DNA of 64,000 bases from JBBSBY01 sp038205805 (GTDB lineage: Bacteria > Desulfobacterota > Desulfomonilia > Desulfomonilales > Desulfomonilaceae), in assembly GCA_038205805.1 (NCBI GenBank), contig JBBRBO010000001.1:62001-126000 (forward strand), in the 5' to 3' direction. Below, piece after piece: positions 1 to 8,159 of the stretch (the first letter of the stretch is position 1; each line of letters begins with the position of its first letter). The position numbers and the translations under genes were made by a program. Under the pieces are notes generated by a model, which did not search any database, was not told the origin of the DNA, and saw only the letters and a program-made list of their open reading frames with translations.

Positions 1-240
1 TTAGCCGACACGGCGCGGGTTTATGCAGTGGCGAATGTCCCCGAAAAGCTCCTGCCATACTTTAGTAAGACGAGTCGAGGGGTGTTTACCGACGCCGCAG
101 GACGTCTCTTTCCCGGCGTGGTGGAGAAGGTCGAGGCAACTCTATGCCCTGAATCGAAGACCTCGAAGGTCTATGTCCTCATTCTCAATTCCAAATGGGA
201 ACTCAAGATGGGCATGACGGGCGAATTGGCGAAGAAGTGA
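1..240 (+). CDS. Membrane-fusion (HlyD/RND adaptor) protein, C-terminal part
   Basis: The reading frame is open from base 1 to the TGA at 238-240, so only about 79 C-terminal residues are in the window. The visible sequence looks like the last beta-barrel and membrane-proximal part of a periplasmic adaptor: VYAVANVPE, then GVFTDAAGRLFPGVVEKV and, near the end, KMGMTGELAKK, the 'G-M-x-G' pattern typical of HlyD/MacA-like adaptors. The following genes (TolC-like protein, M50/HlyD protein, GAF/HlyD protein) support an export role. The stop codon directly abuts interspersed repeat copy A. Family assignment is inferred from a short fragment; the N-terminal portion and the true start lie outside. 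Confidence 0.6.
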   Translation, partial: LADTARVYAVANVPEKLLPYFSKTSRGVFTDAAGRLFPGVVEKVEATLCPESKTSKVYVLILNSKWELKMGMTGELAKK

Positions 241-461
241 TACCAATACCTAATCAAAGAAGTAATATTGGGGAGAACTTTCTTGAAAGAAGGCTTCTCC
301 CCAAACCCCTCTCCAAGAACTTTTGCAATTGCCGAAACCGGCTTTTCTCATGGAGAAAATGCCGCTTTCGGAGATTATCACAAATTCCTTAGAAAGAGGT
401 TGGAAAACCTGCTTTGCAATAAAAGCTCCGCCGATCTTATTTTTGTGAAAGCACATCGGTA
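241..461 (+). repeat. Interspersed inverted-repeat element, copy A
   Basis: Full-length copy of the 220-bp family. It starts TACCAATACC at 241, directly after the upstream stop codon, and ends ACATCGGTA at 461. Inside are a left hairpin (GGGGAGAAC...TTCTCCCC, about 269-302), a second one (CCGAAACCGGCTTTTCTC paired with GAGAAAATGCCGCTTTCGG, about 332-371) and a right part with AACCTGCTTTGCAATAAAAG. The two ends are imperfect inverted repeats of each other. Confidence 0.9.
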
Positions 462-700
462 TGCCGTTAGAGAGAACCTAACTTTGCGAAAACGGCCTTC
501 ACCAATATCACTTCTTCATGAAGCGAATGCGTGTGCGAAGCGCTTTCAAGCAGGATTCTGTCGAGTGAGCAAGATCGACGAGCTTTTTGTCGGCCTGGTT
601 TTCTCACGCTAACTTTCTTTCTCGAGCGACGGTATGGCCGAAACTTCCACCGGGTAGTGCAGTGACAGGTTGGACAATCATAAAGCTTATTCCTGACTCC

Positions 701-2146
701 GTGCGCGTGATGGCCGCTGCGGTCATGCTTACGGCGGGTTGTCACTGGGTTGGGCCGGCGACTCGGATTGCGCCTCTTGCGGCGCCTGTTCCCACCACGG
801 GACTATCCTTAGTGAACACGGCGCCGCCCCAAGGAGCTTCCGCCAAGACAGCGGCCTCGAACCCTCAGATGCGCCTATCACTGGAGGAGTGCCGAGCCGC
901 GGCGCTGCGCAATAACTCGGATCTTCAGGCGGAACTCTTCGAGGAGCTGGCTCGCCTGGAGATCACGTCCGCAAATGGGCTCCGTTCGCTGCCGCATCCT
1001 ATTCTCTCCGCTGAATTCGGGACTAAGGGCACGCAGTTGTGGCCCTACCCGAATGCCGATGACGACTGGTACACCGTGTACCGCCGAGGAACATGGCGCT
1101 ATTTCGGTGAGCTGCGCTGGAGCCCCAACGAAGCTGCGCTTGCCGCGCTCATGGCTAAGGGCGACTGCAATGACGCGGCAAAGGCCCGTCACATGCGCAT
1201 CCGCACGAGCCAGAAGATCATCGGTTCGCTGGAAGGGGCCTTCTTCCGTCTGCTGGGATTGCAAGAGTGCATGCCCGCAGCTCAGCGCCTTACTGCGCTA
1301 CGAAATGAAATCGCCAAAGAAACCCGAGATCTGAAAAAGGATCGCTTAACGGATCTGGATGACTTCTACCGATCCGAGCAAAAGGTGTCCCATACGCGAT
1401 TGCTGGCGAACAAGCTCAAGAATGAATTGGAGCGTCAAAGGGCGGTCTTGGCGATACTCATGGGTTTGCCGCCGGAACTCTGTTCAGTGAATGATTTCCA
1501 GGTGACCGGCAACCAAACCGTCCCTGAGTTTACGGTTTCCACATGCGACCTTGAGGCCCAAGCCCTGAGATGTCGCCCGGAAGCGGTGATGGAAGGCCTC
1601 AATGTAGCTAATTCCTATAACGATACCATGAAGGCGGTCGTGAAACTCTTCCCCAAGGCGACGGGCTTCATACGCTACGGGCTGGAAGATACCAGGTGCT
1701 CAAAAAACCGGGATATCAAGGAATTGGGCGCATTGATTTACGTGGACCTGCTGGAATGGGCCGCCAATTACCGCGAAACAAAGGCCGTCCAGGCTCGCTA
1801 CATTAAGGCGAGGCATCGAAGCGCGGCTGTGGCGCTGGCCCTTGTTTCGGATGTGAGAATGGCCGCTCTGCGTGTGACCGAATGCAAGGAAGACCTGCTC
1901 AATTGCCAAGATGCGCTCCAGCGAACCCGTAAGCAGGTCGAGACGGCGCAAGCCAAGGAAAAGCTTGGGGTCATGGAGCGCGTGGTGGTGCAGGAATTAC
2001 GGGCCAACGCCCTCCAAGAGGAGATTGAACGCTCACGCTTGATCGGCGAATTGAACGCGAGAATAGCGGAACTCAACATGGCCATGGGTTCCAATTACTC
2101 CGAAGGCGGCGCCTTGAACGGAGTCGCTTGTGCAATACAGAAGTAA
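701..2146 (+). CDS. TolC-like outer membrane efflux lipoprotein
   Basis: An outer-membrane channel of the TolC/outer membrane efflux family, expected to connect the adaptor proteins encoded around it to the outside. The frame is open from a TTG at 587, but a start at GTG 701 or ATG 710 gives a sensible lipoprotein signal: a short hydrophobic run MAAAVMLTAGC with lipobox LTAGC. The mature part begins with a low-complexity Ala/Pro/Thr segment, then SLEECRAAALRNNSDLQA, a typical first helix of the family, followed by long charged helices consistent with the two coiled-coil repeats. No convincing ribosome binding site decides the start. The stop TAA (2144-2146) lies inside repeat copy B, so the last few residues (AIQK) are element-derived or element-altered. 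Confidence 0.8.
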   Translation: MRVMAAAVMLTAGCHWVGPATRIAPLAAPVPTTGLSLVNTAPPQGASAKTAASNPQMRLSLEECRAAALRNNSDLQAELFEELARLEITSANGLRSLPHPILSAEFGTKGTQLWPYPNADDDWYTVYRRGTWRYFGELRWSPNEAALAALMAKGDCNDAAKARHMRIRTSQKIIGSLEGAFFRLLGLQECMPAAQRLTALRNEIAKETRDLKKDRLTDLDDFYRSEQKVSHTRLLANKLKNELERQRAVLAILMGLPPELCSVNDFQVTGNQTVPEFTVSTCDLEAQALRCRPEAVMEGLNVANSYNDTMKAVVKLFPKATGFIRYGLEDTRCSKNRDIKELGALIYVDLLEWAANYRETKAVQARYIKARHRSAAVALALVSDVRMAALRVTECKEDLLNCQDALQRTRKQVETAQAKEKLGVMERVVVQELRANALQEEIERSRLIGELNARIAELNMAMGSNYSEGGALNGVACAIQK

Positions 2147-2343
2147 TATCGGGGAGAACCTTCTTGAAAGAAGATTTCTTTTCGAACCCCTCTCCAAGAA
2201 CTTTTGCAATTACCGAAACCGGCTTTTCTCAAGGAGAAAATGCCGCTTTCGGCGCTTATCATACCTTTCTTAGAAAGAGGTTGAAAAAACCTGCTTTGCA
2301 ACAAAAGCTCCGCCGATTTTACTTTTCCAAAAGCACATCGGTA
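2131..2343 (+). repeat. Interspersed inverted-repeat element, copy B
   Basis: Near full-length copy with about 8 bp missing from its left end. It overlaps the 3' end of the TolC-like gene and provides its TAA stop. The left hairpin is decayed on its 3' side, while the central hairpin and the right end (AAGCACATCGGTA) are intact. Confidence 0.85.
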
Positions 2344-2387
2344 TTACAAGAAGCTCCACGCCACTATTCTCTTTAAGAAGGCCCATA

Positions 2388-4493
2388 ATGCGGAGAATGC
2401 CCAAATTTAGACAGGATCTCGAAGAGTCGCGCTTTCCCGAATCGGACGGCGTCGAGTCCGTGGTTCTCAAGGACCCGGTAACCGAGCGATACTTCCGGCT
2501 GTCGCGATATGAATACAATTTCCTGACGGCCTTGAACGGCGAACGCTCGGTGGAACAAGCCGTCGAGTTCATGAAAGGGAAGGGCGTCCACTATTCCGAG
2601 GAAGACGCAAAGCTCATCTTCACTCGCGCAGCCCATTACGGTTTGGTCCTCGGAACACCGTTCGGAACCGCAAAGCGGCTGGCGTCCCTAAAGCGGCAGA
2701 TGAAGAATGCCGGCAAAGCCAAATTCGTGGCGAGTTCGTTTTTCTATTCCATTCCCCTCTTGAATCCGGACGCCTTTCTCGGGAAAACCGTCTGGGTGTT
2801 CAACCTCATCGCTCGCCGGAGATTTGTCTTACCCCTGTTCTTGGCAGCTCTGGGCGCTATTTACCTGGTCATCACCGGCTGGTCCCGAGTCGAACGTGAG
2901 TATCTCTACTTCTTCAACGCACGCAACCTATTCTATCTCACGATTACGCTGACCGTAGCCAAGTTCACCCACGAGTTTTCCCACGCGTATTGCGCCAAGA
3001 GCTTCGGGTTGCACGTGCCCCAAATGGGGGTTTCGTTGCTCATGTTTATACCGTGCCTCTTCTGCAATACCACCGACGCTTGGGGGCTGGCGGACAGAAG
3101 GCAGCGCATGGCCATCAGCGCGGCCGGCATCTTGGCCGAAACGATCATGGCGGTGGGCGCCGCGTACATCTGGTGGTTCACGAAACCTGGGGTGCTGAAC
3201 TCACTTGCCTTCTACCTCATGGCGGTGTCGTTTGTCTCCACCATCGTATTTAACGGCAATCCCCTTATCAAGTTCGACGGCTACTTCGTGCTCATGGATT
3301 ACCTGCGGATACCCAATCTTGCGCAAAAGTCCATGGATCACGTCAAGTACCTGTTCATGAACCGGACTCTAGGTGTGGGTGACTTCCGTTCCGTCGCGGA
3401 AACCCCACGGGAGCGTTTCATCTTCACGTTGTACGGGTTCTGCGCAATCCTGTACCGCGTGACTCTATATGCCGGTCTGGTGGCCGGTGTTTACTACAAG
3501 TTCGATAAGTTTATTGGGATACTTTTGGCCGTTCCCGCGCTCGGCATATTCGTGATTCGCCCTCTGCTCAAAGGCGTCAAGACCATCTATGACCGCAGGT
3601 CGGCCATCAGTTTGAAGCTGCGTCCCGCCGCCGTATTCGTGGGTATCGCCGCTCTTGGGCTGGTTCTGCTCTTCATGCCGCTGTCGCTCCATTCCACGTA
3701 TGTGTGCCGCATCAGCTCCATGAAGAGCCAAAAGATCACCACGCCTATTGACGCAGGGATAGCCGATGTGTTCATCCACAAAGGGGGGATGGTGGCGAAA
3801 GGCGACACGCTCTTCACCCTGGACACTACCTTTCTCAGACACGCCCGTGAGCAACTGGAATTGGACCGCGCAATAGCGGAAAAGGAGACAAACCTCCTCC
3901 AGCTCGATGATTCGCAACGGGCCGGCGCTCAAACAAAGGTGATTGAGACGCTCAAGATTGACGACGCGCTCGCTCGGCTGGATGCTAAGATCGAACTCGC
4001 CTCACGGGGAATCCGGGCTCCCTTCAGCGGTGTGGTCACCGCATTGGACCCAAGGGTCCTCAAGGGCTATCGTCCGGGCGAAGGCGCAGTTATCGGGGAA
4101 ATCGAATCCATTGACGAGCAGCAAGCCCAAGCGCTCATCCCGGAAGAGGATCTCCAGTGGGTCGGCAAGGACCAAATGGTGAAGATCAGCCTGCCCATCG
4201 GTCAAGGAGTGACGCTTTCTCTGCCCGTCACGGACCTGCGCCGCTTCAGCGAACAAAACCTGACGGATTCGCCGTTCTCCAGCCGATTCGGCGGGGTGGT
4301 GGCCGTGGAATCAAAGAACAACCTGGAAGATGCGCCGCTGACCGCCTTCTATACGTGTTCAGCGAGAATCGACGGCGAAAAGCTCCCAACTGGAATGACG
4401 GGGAAGCTCATTGTACCCGCGCCCCCAAAGAGCCTCGCAGCACGGATGCTCAACGGCTTGCAACAGGTGTTCAACCGAGAATCCTTAATTTAA
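2388..4493 (+). CDS. M50 site-2-protease-like protein with PqqD-like and HlyD domains
   Basis: A 701-residue multi-pass membrane protein. Residues about 1-85 resemble a PqqD-like peptide-binding domain (VVLKDPVTERYFRLSRYEYN). Residues about 140-430 form the M50 metalloprotease core with the zinc motif HEFSH at 195-199 and a second ligand motif FDGYF at 296-300. After the last transmembrane segment (about 418-436) comes a barrel-sandwich/HlyD-like portion (TPIDAGIADVFIHKGGMVAKGD and GIRAPFSGVVTALDP). Proteins of this build (YydH-like putative peptide zinc metalloprotease) are known from peptide-export clusters. It lies between a TolC-like gene and a GAF/HlyD adaptor, 10 bp before the latter, so they are probably co-transcribed. 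The substrate is unknown and no precursor peptide gene was recognised. Start ATG at 2388; an in-frame ATG four codons later is an alternative. Confidence 0.8.
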   Translation: MRRMPKFRQDLEESRFPESDGVESVVLKDPVTERYFRLSRYEYNFLTALNGERSVEQAVEFMKGKGVHYSEEDAKLIFTRAAHYGLVLGTPFGTAKRLASLKRQMKNAGKAKFVASSFFYSIPLLNPDAFLGKTVWVFNLIARRRFVLPLFLAALGAIYLVITGWSRVEREYLYFFNARNLFYLTITLTVAKFTHEFSHAYCAKSFGLHVPQMGVSLLMFIPCLFCNTTDAWGLADRRQRMAISAAGILAETIMAVGAAYIWWFTKPGVLNSLAFYLMAVSFVSTIVFNGNPLIKFDGYFVLMDYLRIPNLAQKSMDHVKYLFMNRTLGVGDFRSVAETPRERFIFTLYGFCAILYRVTLYAGLVAGVYYKFDKFIGILLAVPALGIFVIRPLLKGVKTIYDRRSAISLKLRPAAVFVGIAALGLVLLFMPLSLHSTYVCRISSMKSQKITTPIDAGIADVFIHKGGMVAKGDTLFTLDTTFLRHAREQLELDRAIAEKETNLLQLDDSQRAGAQTKVIETLKIDDALARLDAKIELASRGIRAPFSGVVTALDPRVLKGYRPGEGAVIGEIESIDEQQAQALIPEEDLQWVGKDQMVKISLPIGQGVTLSLPVTDLRRFSEQNLTDSPFSSRFGGVVAVESKNNLEDAPLTAFYTCSARIDGEKLPTGMTGKLIVPAPPKSLAARMLNGLQQVFNRESLI

Positions 4494-4503
4494 GCGAGGT
4501 TAT

Positions 4504-5979
4504 ATGTACGGTCAGGTTATTCCGGAAAGCCCGCGAGTCGATCATCAAAAGTTGCAGAATCTGGTTGACCGCGCCCAGGCCGCGCTGCAAACCATGGAAT
4601 TTTGCCGGGCCGTTCTCACCGCGGAGACATTAGACGACATTTTTCTCCTTGTGACAAACGATATTCGTTCGCTCTTGCCCTTTGATCGGGCCTTCCTCAT
4701 CACCCATTTGGGCGGGAAGACGCGGTTCGTGGCCGCCGCGGGGATAGTGGCGCCTGAGAAAAAGGCCAAGTTTTACCGGGAAGCCGGCCGTTTGGCGAAG
4801 GGCCTCAAGTGTATTGATAAGAGCCTTTTTGCGGCTGCGGATCAGACGACACAGCTGGGAGAGTACGGGATTGAACCCGAAGCTCAGGCCGCTCTTGAAC
4901 GCTTCACGGCATTTTCCAAGTGCTCACATATCTTTGTCCTGCCCTTGGAGCGCATGGGCGTAATCATCGGTCACCTTGTGATGGAATTCATGGATGATAC
5001 GAACATCGACACCATTGGTATCGAGTCGGTAAAGCAAACCGCGCCGGCCGTTGCCGCAGCCCTTGCGGAGAAGTGGATCCGCGAGCGACTCCCCACGGTG
5101 GCGGGCCTGTTGTCCCCCGAGAACATGTCCTCAGCGGAGCGCAGGAAAAGCCGTCTCAAGAAGGTGGGCGTCATCTCAGCGGCGCTGACGGCGCTCTTCG
5201 CCGTGCTTTTTCTCGTGCCCTTTCAGTACACGGTGGGCGGCGAAGCGGAAATTGTCCCAGGCCGGCACGCCTTTGCGTTCAGCAGGATCGAAGGACTGGT
5301 AGCCAAGGTTGCGGTCCGGGAAGGCTCGGAAGTCAAAGCCGGCGAAATCCTGGCCGTGCTGGACCACAAAGACATAGATTTCCGCATCTTGACCCTGGAA
5401 CGGGAATCGGAAATGCTGGGCAAGGAAATCTCCATCTTAATGGACGGCGCAGGCGGAACGCAAACCGCAAAGCTCGCACGGGCGCAGCTCCTGGAACTGA
5501 ACCGGTCGAAGAAGCTTAAAGAACTGGAATTCTGGAGGAGCCAACGGGCCTTCCTCGAGATCAAATCGCCGGTGTCGGGGATCGTCACCACCAAGAACAT
5601 CGAGAGCCTATCCGGTAAACGATTCGCCGCTGGTGAGGTCTTTTGCGAAATAGCCGGCCGGGACCATATCAGCGTGGACATCTACACGCCCGACGACAGA
5701 ATAACCAGGGTGCGTGCGGCCGCTCCGGCGTCGCTCTACCTCAACAGCGATCCGACACACAGTATTCCCTTGACCGTGACTGAGATTGCGCCCAAGGCCG
5801 AGGTCACTCCACGGCTGGGGAATATTTTTCGGGTGCGTGCGCAATTCGCTGAAACGCCTTCGACGGCAAAGGTCGGCATGAAAGGGATCGGTAAGATTCA
5901 CACGGGAACCTCAAGCCTTTCGGGAATGATTGCGGATCGCGTCATGACCCGTTGGAACAGCTTCTCCGGGGGACTATGA
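4504..5979 (+). CDS. GAF-domain HlyD-family adaptor protein
   Basis: A 491-residue protein in three parts. A cytoplasmic GAF-like domain occupies about 25-190, one transmembrane segment about 221-240 (VGVISAALTALFAVLFLVPF), and a periplasmic HlyD/biotinyl-lipoyl barrel follows (FSRIEGLVAKVAVREGSEVKAGE, a coiled coil rich in Glu/Leu, then IKSPVSGIVTT). The GAF domain suggests that a small ligand or redox state gates export, which is inference. The gene follows the M50/HlyD gene by 10 bp, and its TGA overlaps the ATG of the next gene (ATGA), so translation may be coupled. Second half of an adaptor pair with the M50 protein. Confidence 0.8.
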   Translation: MYGQVIPESPRVDHQKLQNLVDRAQAALQTMEFCRAVLTAETLDDIFLLVTNDIRSLLPFDRAFLITHLGGKTRFVAAAGIVAPEKKAKFYREAGRLAKGLKCIDKSLFAAADQTTQLGEYGIEPEAQAALERFTAFSKCSHIFVLPLERMGVIIGHLVMEFMDDTNIDTIGIESVKQTAPAVAAALAEKWIRERLPTVAGLLSPENMSSAERRKSRLKKVGVISAALTALFAVLFLVPFQYTVGGEAEIVPGRHAFAFSRIEGLVAKVAVREGSEVKAGEILAVLDHKDIDFRILTLERESEMLGKEISILMDGAGGTQTAKLARAQLLELNRSKKLKELEFWRSQRAFLEIKSPVSGIVTTKNIESLSGKRFAAGEVFCEIAGRDHISVDIYTPDDRITRVRAAAPASLYLNSDPTHSIPLTVTEIAPKAEVTPRLGNIFRVRAQFAETPSTAKVGMKGIGKIHTGTSSLSGMIADRVMTRWNSFSGGL

Positions 5980-6959
5980 GCCGTGAATGGACCATAGTCG
6001 TCCCGGAAGGTTCCCCTGCCGGCAGATGTGATCGCGTCCTCGCGGAGCTGAAACGGGATGAGCTTACACGCTCGGGCGCAGCGAAACTGCTGCGAGAGGG
6101 CCTAATCCTCGTGAACGGCGCCCCTGGAAGGCCGTCCACCGTCGTTAGCCCGGGGGACGTTATCTGTCGCATCAAGGGTGCAGAGCCGCCTCCCGAATCC
6201 GCATCCCATCGGCCCGCGCCGCACATCCCGATCCTCTTCGAGGACGAGCACATCATCGTGGTGGACAAGCCCGCGGGAATATCCGTGCATCCCGGCGCAG
6301 GCGGGCCGACGCTCACCATGATGGGCGTCCTCATGAAGACGCGGCCTCAAATGGCCGAAGTCGGTGAGCCGGAACGCAGGGGAGTCGTTCACCGCTTAGA
6401 TAAGGACACAACGGGCGTCATGCTCTTCGCCAAGACGCAGCCGGCGCATAGGGGACTATCGGCGCAGTTTAAGGAGCACTCCATCCACCGGATTTACCAC
6501 GCCTTGGTTCGAGGCGTTCCCGGCAAGGACTCGGGGATCATCGACGCGGGTTTGGGTCGCCATCCCAAGGACCGTAAACGCATATCAACCGCGGCGGTGA
6601 AGACGAGAACCGCAGTCACCCACTGGAAGATCATGGAAGTATTCGGGACGCTTGCCCTGCTGGAGATCACTCCGGAAACGGGACGCACTCACCAAATACG
6701 GGCGCATTTGGCTTCGGTCGGGCTGCCCATTGTGGGGGACCAAGTCTACGGCAGGCTCAAGACCGCCAAGGACATCAAGAACCCAATCACGGCCGCGGTG
6801 GTTAAGTTGCTGAAACGGCAAGCGCTCCATGCGCATCTGCTGGGCTTCAGCCACCCCGTGAGTGGCCGTTGCCATGAGTTTTCATCAGAGCCTGCCGCGG
6901 ACATGGCCAAGGCGCTGGCGGTGCTGCGAGGGAAGGCTGATTCAGGAGCAAAGAAGTAA
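5976..6959 (+). CDS. RluD-family 23S rRNA pseudouridine synthase
   Basis: A 327-residue RsuA/RluA-type pseudouridine synthase. The N-terminal S4 domain (about 20-75, RSGAAKLLREGLILVNG) is followed by the catalytic domain with the family signature HRLDKDTTGVML, carrying the catalytic Asp, and by ETGRTHQIRAHL. It most resembles RluD/RluC enzymes that modify 23S rRNA; the exact target uridine cannot be read from sequence. The start is ATG 5976, which overlaps the previous stop and has GGGGGA upstream. The C-terminal KK and the stop TAA (6957-6959) fall in the left end of palindromic repeat copy C. Confidence 0.9.
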   Translation: MSREWTIVVPEGSPAGRCDRVLAELKRDELTRSGAAKLLREGLILVNGAPGRPSTVVSPGDVICRIKGAEPPPESASHRPAPHIPILFEDEHIIVVDKPAGISVHPGAGGPTLTMMGVLMKTRPQMAEVGEPERRGVVHRLDKDTTGVMLFAKTQPAHRGLSAQFKEHSIHRIYHALVRGVPGKDSGIIDAGLGRHPKDRKRISTAAVKTRTAVTHWKIMEVFGTLALLEITPETGRTHQIRAHLASVGLPIVGDQVYGRLKTAKDIKNPITAAVVKLLKRQALHAHLLGFSHPVSGRCHEFSSEPAADMAKALAVLRGKADSGAKK

Positions 6960-7085
6960 TATCAGGGGGAACCTTTTTCAAAAAAGGCTTTTCCCCGAGC
7001 CCCCATAGGTCAAACTAAAAGTTAGCGCTTATGGGGATTGGGGGAGGAACTTCTTTCAAGAAGGTCCTCGCTCATATTATTTCTT
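6949..7085. repeat. Interspersed element, copy C: palindromic deletion derivative
   Basis: Left end of the 220-bp family (AAAGAAGTAATATC then a left hairpin), a shortened nested element (7004-7033), and then a reverse-complement copy of the same left end (hairpin, then ATATTATTTCTT). The result is a near-palindrome of about 135 bp lying exactly between two convergent genes. It supplies the TAA stop of both: 6957-6959 on plus and 7077-7079 on minus. Confidence 0.8.
7004..7033. repeat. Nested inverted-repeat element, shortened copy
   Basis: Thirty-bp remnant with ends CATAGG...AGCGCTTATG, matching the ends of the 93-94 bp nested elements in copies E and F. The interior is deleted. It lies at the equivalent place in the host element, after the left hairpin. 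Confidence 0.6.
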
Positions 7086-8159
7086 CGAAGCAGCCATAGC
7101 GCTGAGGAGGGCGTCTCCGGTCATTTTTGCAGTGGCATCTAAGGAATGAGCGCCGAGGACGTGTCTTCGGGCTTCTTCGCCCATGCGCAAGCGGAGATCA
7201 TCGTTTTCCAAGAGGTGTAGAAGGGCATCCGCCAGGGCGCGGGGGTTTGCGGGTTCGGTGAGTAGACCAGTGTGACCGTCCTGAACCAGCTCTGGGATGC
7301 CGCCCACGCGGGTAGCCGCTATGGGCACGCCTGCGGACATGGCCTCGAGGATCACGTTAGGGGAGCCTTCTCGTATGGAGGACAAGGCGAAGACCCACGC
7401 TTTGGACAGGAGATCACGGTTGTCCGGACGACCAGGGAGCAGCGTCACGTCCGCGAGGGAATGTCGCGCGATGAACTCCCGAACCTGAGGTTCAAGAGAG
7501 CCGTTTGCCACCATGATGAGTTTTGCGTTGGGAACGCGGGACTTGACCAGGCGACAGGCCTCGAGCAGGGTCAGTGGGTCTTTTTCCGTTACGTAGCGTC
7601 CGATGAAGAGTATTGTGGGATCCGGCGCCTTGGGTTCTCCGTTGGGGCAAAAGAAGCTCGTGTCAACCGCATTGGGAATCACGGCTATTCGAGGCGGATC
7701 AATAGAATATTCCGTGATTATGTGACGCTTTAGGGCGGCGGCGTTGCATATAATTCGGTCGCTGAACCGCCACAGCACTGACTCATACTGCTTTTGAACG
7801 AGTCCGCGCCAACTGGAGGCGATTACACGCGTTCCCAAAAGCTTGCCGAAGGGACGCCCCCATATATTCGGCACACCGGTCAAGGTGTAGAGTATGTGCG
7901 GACGCTCCTTTCGCAATTTCAGGAACAGCCGAAGAATCGCTTGTGGACCCACCGCAGGCGCTTTCGTCAGCCACGTCACTGGACGGTCGGTAGCCAGCGC
8001 AGCCTCGGCCATGTCCATTCCACCGCGCAATACCCATAGCTCGGCTGCGAACATTTCGGGGTCCAAACGCCCCAGGGTGTTCACGGCGTACCGCTGGGTG
8101 CCGCCGAACTCCAGATCTTGAAGCAAAAGCACGGTCTTATAGGGCGGTTGGATGTCCAC
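7077..8159 (-). CDS. GT4-family glycosyltransferase
   Basis: A 360-residue GT-B glycosyltransferase. The N-terminal Rossmann-like half has LLLQDLEFGGTQRYAVN, a typical acceptor-site glycine motif. The C-terminal half has ILFIGRYVTEKDPLTLLEA and the EGSPNVILEAMSAG donor-site motif (the E-x7-E signature of GT family 4/1). It likely transfers a sugar in polysaccharide or LPS synthesis; donor and acceptor are unknown. I prefer the GTG at 8159 because AAGGA lies just upstream and an earlier start would run far into the upstream gene. It still overlaps that gene by 23 bp, so the two form an operon. The stop lies in repeat copy C. Confidence 0.85.
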   Translation of the reverse strand: MDIQPPYKTVLLLQDLEFGGTQRYAVNTLGRLDPEMFAAELWVLRGGMDMAEAALATDRPVTWLTKAPAVGPQAILRLFLKLRKERPHILYTLTGVPNIWGRPFGKLLGTRVIASSWRGLVQKQYESVLWRFSDRIICNAAALKRHIITEYSIDPPRIAVIPNAVDTSFFCPNGEPKAPDPTILFIGRYVTEKDPLTLLEACRLVKSRVPNAKLIMVANGSLEPQVREFIARHSLADVTLLPGRPDNRDLLSKAWVFALSSIREGSPNVILEAMSAGVPIAATRVGGIPELVQDGHTGLLTEPANPRALADALLHLLENDDLRLRMGEEARRHVLGAHSLDATAKMTGDALLSAMAASKK

